From Treponema sp. (GTDB lineage: Bacteria > Spirochaetota > Spirochaetia > Treponematales > Breznakiellaceae): a stretch of DNA of 54,026 bases. Position numbers and translations under genes: made by a program. The first letter of the stretch is position 1, and every line of letters begins with the position of its first letter. The notes under the pieces were generated by a model, which saw only the letters and a list, made by a program, of their open reading frames with translations, did no database searches and was not told where the DNA came from. Of this stretch, positions 7,806 to 16,357 are shown in pieces. The stretch spans positions 1-54,026 of the forward strand of contig JAITLC010000092.1 in assembly GCA_031278095.1 (NCBI GenBank), read 5' to 3'.

Positions 7806-8990
7806 TTAGTCCAGAGCCCTGTCCAGGTCGGCGATGATGTCTTCCGGGTTTTCTATGCCCACGGAAAGGCGGAGCAGTTTTTCATTTACGCCGGCCGCAA
7901 GGCGCATGGCTTCGGGGATTGCCTCATGGGTCTGCACCAGGGGATAGGTAATGAGGGATTCAACCCCGCCCAGGCTTTCGGCAAAGAGGATAAGGCTCAC
8001 CTTTTGCAGTACCTTTTTTACGTCCCGGCTGTCCTTTAGGTAAAACGAGATCATACCGTTGTGTCCGCCGCTCTGGGCGGCGGAGAGGCTATGCTGGGGA
8101 TGATCCTCAAAACCGGTATAGAACACTTTTTCCACCTTGGGGTGGCTTTTAAGCCACCGGGCGACGATTTTTCCATTGGACTGATGTTTTTCCATCCGTA
8201 GAGCCAGGGTCTTTATGCCCCTCAGGGTAAGCCATGAGTCAAAGGGGCTGAGTGTTGCGCCTTCGCTTTTCTGGGCTTCCCGCAGGGGAAGGTTATAGTC
8301 TTCCCCGGAATGAACGATGAAGCCTGCCAGGGTGTCGTTGTGGCCCGCCAGATACTTGCTCCCCGAATGAAGGACGAAGTCGGCCCCCAGGCCGAGAGGG
8401 GTCTGAAAATACGGCGTAAGGAAGGTATTGTCCACGATGAGCAGCCCCCCGTGCCGGTGGATAAGGCCGGCGCATCTTTTGATGTCCGTTACCTTCATCA
8501 TGGGGTTGGAGGGAGTTTCGATGTAGAGTACCCTGGTTTCGGGACGCAGGGCGGCTTCGACTTTGGCTATGTCGCTGGTGTCTACCCAGGAAAATTCAAA
8601 GCCGTAAGCGGCGTAGTACTCGCTGAAGAGCCGGTATGTCCCGCCGTAGAGATCCTCCGATACGATGAAATGGACAGGCGCGTCTTTTTTGGGCAAAAAG
8701 ATCTTTAGCATAGAAGAAACCGCCCCCATACCGGTAGCAAAAGCGAGGCCGTGTTTTCCGTGTTCCAGGAGGGCTACGGTTTCTTCCAGCACGCTCCGGG
8801 TGGGGTTTATTGCCCTGGAATAGTCAAAACCGGTGGACTCCCCAAGCCGGGGGTGGCGAAAGGTGGCGCTTTGATAGATGGGGACGCTTACGGCCCCGGT
8901 GAGCGGTTCAAACAACTGAGTCCCGTGAACGCAGGCGGTATCTGTTTTCAAGAGAGGAACCTTCATCCTCCGTGTTCGGTTGAGTATCAT
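7806..8990 (-). CDS. cystathionine gamma-synthase/beta-lyase-type PLP enzyme (1)
   Basis: Trans-sulfuration or direct-sulfhydrylation enzyme of the Cys/Met metabolism PLP family (fold type I). Its 394 residues show the family's early motif (YSRAINPTRSVLEET), the SEDLYGGTYRL loop, the cofactor-binding VDNTF (with the Asp that holds the pyridine nitrogen), the Schiff-base lysine in LHSGSKYLAGHND (about residue 212), and the C-terminal SLGGVESLITYP. Whether it makes cystathionine, cleaves it, or acts as an O-acetylhomoserine sulfhydrylase cannot be settled by eye. ATG at 8990 has GAGGAGG seven bases upstream; the later Met (8966) has its site touching the codon and is unlikely. It overlaps the upstream paralogue by 4 bases. 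Confidence 0.92.
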   Translation of the reverse strand: MILNRTRRMKVPLLKTDTACVHGTQLFEPLTGAVSVPIYQSATFRHPRLGESTGFDYSRAINPTRSVLEETVALLEHGKHGLAFATGMGAVSSMLKIFLPKKDAPVHFIVSEDLYGGTYRLFSEYYAAYGFEFSWVDTSDIAKVEAALRPETRVLYIETPSNPMMKVTDIKRCAGLIHRHGGLLIVDNTFLTPYFQTPLGLGADFVLHSGSKYLAGHNDTLAGFIVHSGEDYNLPLREAQKSEGATLSPFDSWLTLRGIKTLALRMEKHQSNGKIVARWLKSHPKVEKVFYTGFEDHPQHSLSAAQSGGHNGMISFYLKDSRDVKKVLQKVSLILFAESLGGVESLITYPLVQTHEAIPEAMRLAAGVNEKLLRLSVGIENPEDIIADLDRALD

Positions 8991-10147
8991 AAAAGAGCCT
9001 CCTCAAAATCGGCAATTAGGTCTTCACGTTCTTCAAGCCCGGCCGAAATCCGTATGAGGGTGTCGGTAATGCCCAGCCGTTCCCGTTCCGCCCGGGGCAT
9101 AGAGGCGTGGCTCATTTTTACCGGGTAGGAAGCGATGGTTTCCACACCCCCCAGGCTTACCGCTGCCGCCGCAAGACGGGTTTTCCCCAGAAATCCCAGG
9201 GCCTGCGCGGTTGTTTTGGTCTTGAAGGAGAATACCGCCCCCGGCCCGGATGCCTGGGCATCGTGAGCTGCCTTTCCTTCGGCGTTTTCAAGTCCCGGAT
9301 AATACACCGCTTCCACATTCTTATTGTCCAGAAGCCGGTTTGCCAGGAAGAGCGCGGTTTTCTGCTGGGCTTCCAGCCTTACCTTGAGGGTTTTGATCCC
9401 CCGCTGTACGATCCAGCAGTCCCAGGGGCCCGGTACCGCCCCAAAGCCGTTTTGCACCGCATAGATCCGTTTCCCCAGCTCTTCATCCCGGGTAACCGTC
9501 AGCCCCGCCACAACATCGCTGTGGCCGCCCAGGAATTTGGTCGCCGAATGGATGACAATATCCGCCCCCAGTTCCAGAGGCCGCTGGAGAACCGGCGTCA
9601 TGAAGGTGTTATCCACAATGGAAACAAGAGCCGCTTCCCGTGCAAAGGCAAGGGCCGCCCTGAGATCCGTGATTTTCAGGAGGGGGTTGGAAGGGGTTTC
9701 GAGAAAGAGGGCCTTCGTATTGGGCCTCAGGGCGCGCCGGATTTCATCGACGTTTTGGGCGTTTACCGCAGTTGCTTCCAGACCCCAGCGTTTAAAAAAG
9801 GTGTTGATGATCCGGTAACTGCCGCCGTAAATATCCTCCGCCGTGATAATGTGATCCCCCGCGGAAAAGATCCCCAGGGCCGAGGCAACGGCCGCAATCC
9901 CCGATGAAAAGGCATAACCCTTGGCCCCGCCTTCCAGCGCGGCAATGGTTTCTTCCAGGGCTTTCCGGGTGGGATTTCCCGAGCGGGCGTAGTCAAATTC
10001 CCTCTGTACAGGGGCTTCGCCCGGGGTGTTTTCCCGGAAAGAGATACCCTGATCAAAGGTAGAAGTCTGGAAAACCGGCGTTCCCAGGGCCCCGGTACGA
10101 TCTTCCAAGGCAGCGCTGTTGTGAATAAGCATGGTTCCAATCTTCAT
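8987..10147 (-). CDS. cystathionine gamma-synthase/lyase-type PLP enzyme (2)
   Basis: Second member of the same PLP family, 386 residues and clearly diverged from its neighbour. Motifs are DYARSGNPTRKALEETIAALE, AEDIYGGSYRI, VDNTF, the PLP lysine in IHSATKFLGGHSDVVAG (about residue 206) and SLGGVETIASYPVKMSH. The last is typical of cystathionine gamma-synthases and lyases. A pair of such enzymes often acts in sequence (gamma-synthase then beta-lyase) to pass sulfur from cysteine to homocysteine, or in reverse. It is first in a two-gene operon (ATGA overlap), with a strong promoter and an operator-like site directly upstream. The ribosome-binding site is weak (GGAAAAA). Confidence 0.92.
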   Translation of the reverse strand: MKIGTMLIHNSAALEDRTGALGTPVFQTSTFDQGISFRENTPGEAPVQREFDYARSGNPTRKALEETIAALEGGAKGYAFSSGIAAVASALGIFSAGDHIITAEDIYGGSYRIINTFFKRWGLEATAVNAQNVDEIRRALRPNTKALFLETPSNPLLKITDLRAALAFAREAALVSIVDNTFMTPVLQRPLELGADIVIHSATKFLGGHSDVVAGLTVTRDEELGKRIYAVQNGFGAVPGPWDCWIVQRGIKTLKVRLEAQQKTALFLANRLLDNKNVEAVYYPGLENAEGKAAHDAQASGPGAVFSFKTKTTAQALGFLGKTRLAAAAVSLGGVETIASYPVKMSHASMPRAERERLGITDTLIRISAGLEEREDLIADFEEALL

Positions 10148-10157
10148 GGTGATTTTT

Positions 10158-10174
10158 CCTATTATTTTAATCGG
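10158..10174 (-). promoter_or_regulatory. operator-like palindrome O1 at the MetB-type operon
   Basis: On the minus strand this reads CCGA-N9-TAGG, starting about 9 bases past the -10 box. Sites of the same shape, CCTA-N9-TAGG, lie at 10469-10485 (NifH-NifB operon) and 35442-35458 (cysK operon). CCTA and TAGG are the half-sites. Confidence 0.55.
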
Positions 10175-10182
10175 GATGATAC

Positions 10183-10211
10183 ACTATATACGGAAGCCGG
10201 ACCTCTGTCAA
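10183..10211 (-). promoter_or_regulatory. sigma-70 promoter of the two-gene MetB-type operon
   Basis: Minus strand TTGACA (10206-10211), 17-base spacer, TATAGT (10183-10188). This is an excellent match, placed about 35 bases before the start codon at 10147. Confidence 0.8.
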
Positions 10212-10429
10212 ATATTGGCATTTATTGGCCTCGTAAAACGAAATTCCACATGAGCCTGTTCCAAAATTTCAGCTTTTGAAACAGGCTCACATATTTGAAC
10301 CCGGTTGGTTCTCGAACAAGTCCTGCAAAATGCTCTGCATTTTGCCATTTTTAAGCGGTTGTTGTTCAGAAACTGAAGTTTCTGTACAACTCTATTATAT
10401 AAATTCTATCAGAATAATATGAATCACTA

Positions 10430-10458
10430 TTGACAAACAAATTCGAGGGCGGTATAGT
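10430..10458 (+). promoter_or_regulatory. sigma-70 promoter of the NifH-like/NifB operon
   Basis: TTGACA (10430-10435), 17-base spacer, TATAGT (10453-10458), the same two hexamers as the divergent MetB-type promoter. The interval between the two promoters (10212-10429) holds two R3-type palindromes (about 10256-10292 and 10365-10390) and no gene. Confidence 0.8.
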
Positions 10459-10462
10459 GTCT

Positions 10463-10491
10463 ATATATCCTAGTAAAACAATAGGAATAAT
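10463..10491 (+). promoter_or_regulatory. operator-like palindrome O2 at the NifH-like/NifB operon
   Basis: TATATCCTA, nine bases, TAGGAATAATA. The core is CCTA (10469-10472)-N9-TAGG (10482-10485), just past the -10 box where a repressor would block initiation. It shares flanks (TATAT on the left, ATAATA on the right) with the site before cysK. The shape recalls Rrf2-family (IscR/CymR-like) sites, which is inference only. Confidence 0.6.
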
Positions 10492-10505
10492 AAAGGGGTA
10501 CTATA

Positions 10506-11381
10506 TTGGCAAAGAAGATTAAGCAGATAGCCATATACGGAAAGGGGGGTATCGGCAAGTCTACTACCACTTCCAATCTCAGCGCAGCCCTTTCACAGAT
10601 TGGGCTCAAGGTGATGCAGTTCGGTTGTGATCCCAAAAGCGATTCCACCAATACCCTGAGGGACGGCAAATTTATCCCGACGGTACTGGATACGCTCCGG
10701 GAAAAGTCGGCGGTGAAGGCTTCGGAAGTTATTTATGAGGGTTTTAACGGAATTTACTGTGTGGAGGCCGGGGGGCCGGCGCCGGGGGTCGGCTGTGCAG
10801 GCCGGGGGATCATCACCGCGGTGGAACTGTTCAAACAGCAGAAGGTCTTTGAGGAACTGGATCTCGATGTGGTGATCTATGATGTCCTGGGTGACGTTGT
10901 CTGCGGCGGTTTTGCGGTTCCCATACGGGAAGGGATCGCCGAACACGTGTTCACCGTGTCCTCATCGGACTTTATGTCCATCTATGCATCGAACAATCTC
11001 TTTAAGGGGATAAGCAAGTACTCCGCTTCCGGCGGAGCGCTTCTGGGTGGAGTGATTGCCAATTCCATGGGGCCTCCCTATTCAAAGGAGATCATTGACG
11101 ATTTTGCGGAGAGGACGGCGACTCAAATAATTGAATACATTCCCCGTTCGATAACGGTAACTCAGAGTGAACTCCAGGGGAAAACCACCATTGAGGCGGC
11201 TCCCGATTCCGTCCAGGCGGAAGTGTACCGTTCCCTGGCGCGGAAGATTGCCGGTCATGACGAGTCAAAGGCGCCCTCTCCCCTTGAAGTTGCGGAGCTG
11301 CGTTCCTGGGCCGCTTCCTGGGCCGACAGTCTTCTTGCCCTGGAGCAGGGGAAAATTGTTTCCTCCGGTTCCGGCATTTAA
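10506..11381 (+). CDS. NifH-like reductase ATPase (1), divergent type
   Basis: Homodimeric [4Fe-4S] ATPase that feeds electrons to a nitrogenase-like partner. Its 291 residues contain the P-loop GKGGIGKST (12-20), GCDPKSDST (switch region), the two cluster cysteines at 97 (GVGCAGRG) and 133 (DVVCGG), and Arg100, the ADP-ribosylation site of true NifH. The second half departs from true Nif[18 protein letters not shown] replaces the [10 protein letters not shown] region, and there is a C-terminal extension rich in Ala, Trp and Ser. The start is TTG at 10506 with AAAGGGG seven bases upstream. It is first in an operon with nifB, so it may serve cofactor maturation or one of the two D/K pairs further on. 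Protochlorophyllide (BchL) and CfbC roles are unlikely here, with no partner genes. Confidence 0.93.
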   Translation: MAKKIKQIAIYGKGGIGKSTTTSNLSAALSQIGLKVMQFGCDPKSDSTNTLRDGKFIPTVLDTLREKSAVKASEVIYEGFNGIYCVEAGGPAPGVGCAGRGIITAVELFKQQKVFEELDLDVVIYDVLGDVVCGGFAVPIREGIAEHVFTVSSSDFMSIYASNNLFKGISKYSASGGALLGGVIANSMGPPYSKEIIDDFAERTATQIIEYIPRSITVTQSELQGKTTIEAAPDSVQAEVYRSLARKIAGHDESKAPSPLEVAELRSWAASWADSLLALEQGKIVSSGSGI

Positions 11382-11405
11382 CCCGGACAGAAATTGGAGA
11401 GCGGC

Positions 11406-12683
11406 ATGGGTATGCGGGAAGAGAATTTCAGAAGATCGCTCAGTCATCCCTGCTTCAACGGCTGCGGGGGAAAGAATACCCGTATTCATCTGCCCGTCGC
11501 GCCCGGCTGCAACATACAGTGCAATTACTGTGTCCGCAAATTTGAATGTGTCAACGAGAGTCGTCCCGGAGTAACGGCAAAGGTGTTGAGTCCGCAGGAG
11601 GCGCTTGAACGGTTTACCGCAGTCAAAGAGAGGCTGGGGAAGATCGATGTGACCGGCATTGCAGGGCCGGGGGATGCTCTTGCGAATTTTGAAAAGGTAA
11701 AGGAGACCTTTGCCCTGATTCGCGGCGTTGATGATGAAGTTACCTTCTGCCTTTCCACAAACGGCCTCCTGCTTCCCCGCTATGCAGCCGAGATTGCCGC
11801 CATGGGAGTGTCCCATGTAACGGTAACGGTGAATGCACTTGATCCGATCATGGGCAAACGGATCTACCGCCATGTTGAATTTGACGGCACGCGGTATTCG
11901 GGAGCGGAGGGCGCGGCGCTGCTTCTGGAGAATCAGTATGAGGGCGTCGGACGGCTGCGGGATCTGGGAATCGTCTGCAAGATAAATATCGTCATGCTCA
12001 AGGACATTAACGATACAAAAATCCCGGAGATCGTGGAGAAGCTTAAAAAATCCGGGGCGGATCTTTCCAATATTATGCAGCTTATTCCGGTAAAGGGAAG
12101 CATCTTTGAGCATATTCCCCTGGTAAGCAATGCGGAAATTATCAGCATGCGGAAAAACTGCGAAGCGATTCTGCCGCAGATGTACCACTGCCGGCAGTGC
12201 CGTTCCGATGCCGCCGGAACCCTGGATGAAGACATCTCTCTGGAACTGATGCAGAAACCCTGCGAAGCAAAACTTCCGGAATATTCCACCGGAGAGCGGA
12301 ATCCCCCGGCGGAGAATAAGAAACGCCGCTTTTTTGCGGTGGCTTCAAAAAACGGCATGATCGTGGATCAGCATTTTGGGCATGCAAAGGAATTTTATAT
12401 TTACGAGTATTCGGACAGAGGGGTACATTTGGTCGAAAAGAGGGATGTTCCCCTGTATTGTTTCGGGCCGCAGCATTGTGAAGGCGGTTTAAACGCCCCG
12501 AACATTGATCATAAAGACGCTATAGATGCAATTCTGAAAATTCTTGAAGGCTGCTCCGGCGTCATCGCCATGCGCATAGGAGACGCGCCGCGGAACAGGC
12601 TTACCGAAAAAGGAATCGAAGTTTTTACCACGTACAATTACATTGCCGATGCGGTACGGGAAGCGGCGGAGAAGAGAGGTTAG
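11406..12683 (+). CDS. nifB: NifB, radical-SAM cofactor maturase with NifX-like C-terminal domain
   Basis: Makes the carbide-containing Fe-S precursor (NifB-co) used by nitrogenases and related reductases. From the ATG at 11406 it has 425 residues. HPCF near residue 14 and the radical-SAM motif GCNIQCNYC (Cys 35, 39 and 42) are followed by KFECVNESRPGVT, diagnostic for NifB. A second conserved Cys pair, YHCRQCRSDAAG, lies near residue 263. From about residue 310 there is a NifX/NafY-like domain (FFAVASKNGMIVDQHFGHAKEF). GGAGAG lies 5 bases before this ATG; a TTG at 11394 overlaps that site and is less likely. A NifB that makes cofactor implies at least one of the D/K pairs carries a NifB-derived cluster. 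Confidence 0.95.
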   Translation: MGMREENFRRSLSHPCFNGCGGKNTRIHLPVAPGCNIQCNYCVRKFECVNESRPGVTAKVLSPQEALERFTAVKERLGKIDVTGIAGPGDALANFEKVKETFALIRGVDDEVTFCLSTNGLLLPRYAAEIAAMGVSHVTVTVNALDPIMGKRIYRHVEFDGTRYSGAEGAALLLENQYEGVGRLRDLGIVCKINIVMLKDINDTKIPEIVEKLKKSGADLSNIMQLIPVKGSIFEHIPLVSNAEIISMRKNCEAILPQMYHCRQCRSDAAGTLDEDISLELMQKPCEAKLPEYSTGERNPPAENKKRRFFAVASKNGMIVDQHFGHAKEFYIYEYSDRGVHLVEKRDVPLYCFGPQHCEGGLNAPNIDHKDAIDAILKILEGCSGVIAMRIGDAPRNRLTEKGIEVFTTYNYIADAVREAAEKRG

Positions 12684-12684
12684 A

Positions 12685-12888
12685 ATGTCTGAAACAGCAA
12701 AAAATGTATCGCTTCCGGTTCAGGAACAGGAACAAGCGGCAGGCGTCCCGGTGTTCAACTGGCGGGCCTTTGATTGGTTTACAACTTTTTTAAGTGGTAA
12801 TGATTTTAACCGGGGCAGGCCTCGTGGTATGGACCCCCGTCTTCCAATCAGGAATCTGCCCGGAAGATTAGCCGCTCTCCTTCTTTGA
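12685..12888 (+). pseudogene. truncated reading frame after nifB, cut by repeat R4
   Basis: An ATG 1 base after the nifB stop opens a frame that begins MSETAKNVSLPVQEQEQAAG. From about residue 28 it runs into the R4 repeat (FDWFTTFLSG, DFNRG), then into the end of the antisense GH116 gene. The first 27 codons look like the start of a gene that followed nifB and lost its body when R4 and the glycoside module arrived. I do not recognise the family. It may be untranslated debris. Confidence 0.35.
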
Positions 12889-15451
12889 CTTCGACGGGTT
12901 TCTCCAGTATCAGCATATTCTCTTCAGTTTTAAACGGTATCTCTGAGGCGCCAAGTGCAATGTGCGTAATGCCTGTAAGTCCAAGACGTATGCGCCGTAG
13001 CTTCTGGATTCCATAAAGCACGGTGAGACGGCATGTTTTTCCCGCCTGTTCAAAAATCCCCCATGCTTTATCCAGAGACCAGAAGTACTTTCCGTCACGG
13101 ATCGGAACAAAACCGATTTCAAATTTGGTCATATCAAAAGAAAAACCGCTGTACGCCAGGAGTAACGCATAAGAGGCCATGCTTCGGGCATAATTGCTGC
13201 CACATTCCATCTCATCCCAGGGATTCCGGTTTTCACCGGTATAACGGTCACGGATACCTCTGACGATATCAAGCCCTTCTTTTTCCATTCCTTCCTGGAT
13301 CATGTGTATTGCCGCCTGATATTCATACCCGTGCATACATTCTTCGGCATAGGGCAAGGGAATCACCGGTTTGTTTTTACCTGCGGGCCAGTCACAGATG
13401 ACTGTTCCCGATTCGTCGTTAAGGCCATAAATACGACAAGGATTGAAATGATAGCGGAGGCTCTTTTTAAAATTATGGGAATGAATTGCAGTGAGGGCTT
13501 TTTTTATGTTTGCCTTATCAAAGATCTCTCCCAGACCTGTCAAATTTGCGTGCCATTGGGCGATTACCTGATCTATTTCACAGCCTTCGTCAATTTGATA
13601 TTTTATTTCACTTGATTCACTGTCCCAATAGGCGTCAATGACAGAATTCCCGATAAGGGTATCATTATCCTCGTATGCTTCAATTATTTTTTTATCTTTT
13701 ACATTTATTCTCTGAATATAATACTCGCCATTGAAAAGATTTTTATCCGTCCACTGTTTTCCCCTGTTAAACAGATCCCGGTACAGGGCGGCGTCTTTGT
13801 CATCCAGAATATCCGCCATTTCCGCAGCAGCTTTAAGGGCCGCAAGGTAAAAACCTTCAAGCCAGGAATTAGGGCCAAAAAGTTCCATGTCCAGGGTATG
13901 ATGCTGCCTGCCGCTGACGATCCCGCTCTTTTCCGGATCCCATTTGTCTTTGTTTTTTGGCGACCAGGCAAACTCAAGAGATCGTTTTACGGAAGGCCAG
14001 AGCCGGCGGAGCCATTCGGTATCGCCCAGGATTTTCCATTCACGGTACACTTTAATAATTCCGCCCATCTGTCCGTCTACACATGGCCTGAAAGATGACT
14101 GCCCTGAGCCCAGGGGAAGTTGAATACGGAAAGGCATGCCGCCGTCTTCGCGCAGGTTGTATTTATAATCCGCTTCCCTCATGGATCGTTCCAGCGCAGG
14201 GAAGAGAAAGGGCAGGGCGTAGGCATAATTCCAGACATGGGTGCAGCTTCCCTCGCAGCTTCCCTGATCTGTCATCACCCCTTCCCAACCGTAGAAAGTT
14301 CCGTCTTCGAGACGCCATACCGTCGGGCTTTTTAACAGCGAAATATTGGCAGTTACCGCATCCAGGGCCTCTTCGGGCAAGGCGGAAGAAAATAACGCAT
14401 CGCTGAAGGAACGGGTTTCCTTTTCCAGACGATCCCAATTTTGCAGTCCATAAACAGCGCATTCCATGGAATCCTTAAAGAGAAGCGCATAATAGTTTTT
14501 CCAGGTAACAAAACCGCCGTCTTTGTTTTTTGTCCCCTCATGTTCGTTCCAGTCGTTGTAATTATCAGGATGATTCCATGAGATGATAAACTTGACCTTA
14601 TGCGTTTCTCCCGGAGCCAAATTGATCCGTATCGCCAGGGACGCTACATCTTCGGTTACCGTGCCGTGCTTTGCCGCACCGGCGGAATAATTCCGGTTTT
14701 TGAGTTTCCCGGGACGGCAAAAATCCCGCCAGAACACGGCGATATTATCAAACCAGGCCCCGCGGTACCAGTATTCCTGAAAACTCACATCTTCTCCATT
14801 GACCGCGATAGTCATATCGCCATGCCGTATGTCCTGCATGTCCGTTTCAATCCGGCTCATCTTTATTGCGCTTATCCCGTCCTTATTCCGGTAGTTGTTG
14901 AACCGCCCGTCCTCTTTGTAGGGATTCGCTACCGAAAGGCATGCCGTATAGTCCCGTGTCTTTTCTCCGGTATTGGCGACTTCTACTTCAAAGAAAGCGC
15001 CGGGAAGACTTGAGTCCTTATCATTTAAGGGAATGAATGGATTAAAGGCATGAAGGCTGACCTTTCCCGGGAAAGTTTCGTCAATAAAATCGATCTTTGC
15101 AAAAGGGAAGGCGCCGGTAAAAGTGCAGTCTTTAAAATGGGGAACTCCGCTCAAAAGGTAGCGTTCCGGTCCGAATCCGTAACCATGGAATTTGGCTCCG
15201 GGCAGTGCGTTCCCGGTATAGGGCGGCGGCAGATCGGCATTCATTACCCTGGCGTCAATGACTTTGCCGTCTTCTTCAACCTTTATTGCAAAATGTGAAA
15301 ATCCGTTGAGACTCCCCTTGGCGGGGCGGTTAAAAATCTCCCAATCAATAAGCCGGCCGGTTCCCGAAAGGCCGAGCGACCCGGTACCGATGCCCCCCAG
15401 GGGGAAGGAAATTTGATTCAGTTGAGCTCCGCTAAATGTAAAACGAGACAT
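12848..15451 (-). CDS. GH116-family glycoside hydrolase (1)
   Basis: Probable beta-glucosidase, beta-xylosidase or related enzyme of family GH116, the family of bile-acid beta-glucosidase GBA2. Its 867 residues open with FPLGGIGTGSLGLSGTGRLIDWEIFNRP, the family's N-terminal beta-sandwich signature. The (alpha/alpha)6 catalytic domain from about residue 400 has GSCEGSCTHVWNYA, FLFPALERSMRE, DGQMGGIIKVYREWK and NPWDEMECGSNYARSMASYALL. No signal peptide is seen, so it acts in the cytoplasm on imported sugars. GGAGGGC lies 6 bases before the ATG. It is downstream of the sugar ABC transporter on the same strand, and its far end overlaps the R4 debris after nifB. Confidence 0.9.
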   Translation of the reverse strand: MSRFTFSGAQLNQISFPLGGIGTGSLGLSGTGRLIDWEIFNRPAKGSLNGFSHFAIKVEEDGKVIDARVMNADLPPPYTGNALPGAKFHGYGFGPERYLLSGVPHFKDCTFTGAFPFAKIDFIDETFPGKVSLHAFNPFIPLNDKDSSLPGAFFEVEVANTGEKTRDYTACLSVANPYKEDGRFNNYRNKDGISAIKMSRIETDMQDIRHGDMTIAVNGEDVSFQEYWYRGAWFDNIAVFWRDFCRPGKLKNRNYSAGAAKHGTVTEDVASLAIRINLAPGETHKVKFIISWNHPDNYNDWNEHEGTKNKDGGFVTWKNYYALLFKDSMECAVYGLQNWDRLEKETRSFSDALFSSALPEEALDAVTANISLLKSPTVWRLEDGTFYGWEGVMTDQGSCEGSCTHVWNYAYALPFLFPALERSMREADYKYNLREDGGMPFRIQLPLGSGQSSFRPCVDGQMGGIIKVYREWKILGDTEWLRRLWPSVKRSLEFAWSPKNKDKWDPEKSGIVSGRQHHTLDMELFGPNSWLEGFYLAALKAAAEMADILDDKDAALYRDLFNRGKQWTDKNLFNGEYYIQRINVKDKKIIEAYEDNDTLIGNSVIDAYWDSESSEIKYQIDEGCEIDQVIAQWHANLTGLGEIFDKANIKKALTAIHSHNFKKSLRYHFNPCRIYGLNDESGTVICDWPAGKNKPVIPLPYAEECMHGYEYQAAIHMIQEGMEKEGLDIVRGIRDRYTGENRNPWDEMECGSNYARSMASYALLLAYSGFSFDMTKFEIGFVPIRDGKYFWSLDKAWGIFEQAGKTCRLTVLYGIQKLRRIRLGLTGITHIALGASEIPFKTEENMLILEKPVEVKEGERLIFRADS

Positions 15452-15517
15452 ATATTAGCCCTCCTTATCGCAGCTATTAAGTTCAGGGATTTTTAATGAG
15501 CCTGTTAAAATTCTTTC

Positions 15518-16348
15518 CTATCCCTTGAGCCCGCCTATATTAATGCCTTCGATAAGCCAACGCTGGCCGGCTACATAAAAAATCAAAGGAGGAATCAAGG
15601 ACAACATGACTCCTGCAATAACCGCTGCCGAATTGCCCTGGCCAAACATGCCTGTCATTGCCTGCATCCCCAGGGGAAGCGTCATCTTGGCTACTTTATT
15701 TATGTACAGGAGCGGGTTAAAAAAGTCATTCCATGAACTTACGAATGTCATCACCGCCACAACAAAAATTGACGGTTTTGCCATCGGAACGATCACCCTG
15801 GCAAATGTCCATATTTTTCCGGCGCCGTCAATGTATGCCGCTTCATCATAAGATTTGGGAATAGTCAACATGTGCTGGCGAATCAGAAATATAGCCAGTG
15901 TTGAAAACATTTGCGGGAGGATCAATGCAGCAAAGCTGTTAATCAGACGCAGCCTTGAAATAAAAATGAATCGCGGAATACTGGTTACCTGAACAGGAAT
16001 CATCATGGCAACGAGAAACATAAGAAAAACAAGGTTCTTTCCCGGAAAATTGAACCGGGAAAAAGCATAGGCCGCCATGGAACAGACAAGGGTTTGGGAT
16101 ACGGTGATCATTACAGAAACAAATATACTATTCTTGATAAACGCAAAAAAATCTACCCTTACGAATATCTGCCGGTAATTGGTCAGGTCAAAAGTTGTAG
16201 GGATTATTGACGGAGGCAGTCTGAAAGACGCCAGAGGAGATCTGAGGGATGTGGCAAGCATCCAGAGAAACGGAAAGGCAATATAACCGGCAAACAGGCT
16301 GAGGATAATTATAATAATTATTTTTCCCGGATTGAAAGTTTTCTTCAT
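15518..16348 (-). CDS. sugar ABC transporter permease, MalG type
   Basis: Inner-membrane channel subunit of a carbohydrate uptake (CUT1) transporter. Its 276 residues have six hydrophobic segments and the EAA loop (YDEAAYIDGAGKIWTFARVIVP, about residues 175-196) that docks the ATPase. It has the typical end: QRWLIEGINIGGLKG. It follows the MalF-type gene by 9 bases. No ATPase gene is in the module, so a shared MsmK-like ATPase elsewhere must drive it, which is common for CUT1 systems. Confidence 0.93.
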   Translation of the reverse strand: MKKTFNPGKIIIIIILSLFAGYIAFPFLWMLATSLRSPLASFRLPPSIIPTTFDLTNYRQIFVRVDFFAFIKNSIFVSVMITVSQTLVCSMAAYAFSRFNFPGKNLVFLMFLVAMMIPVQVTSIPRFIFISRLRLINSFAALILPQMFSTLAIFLIRQHMLTIPKSYDEAAYIDGAGKIWTFARVIVPMAKPSIFVVAVMTFVSSWNDFFNPLLYINKVAKMTLPLGMQAMTGMFGQGNSAAVIAGVMLSLIPPLIFYVAGQRWLIEGINIGGLKG

Positions 16349-16357
16349 GGTATTGCC

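Noticed and set aside
10148..10505. SAM riboswitch or T-box between the MetB-type and NifH-like operons
   Set aside because: The conserved cores of these RNAs were not found; the interval has two divergent promoters, operators and R3 palindromes.
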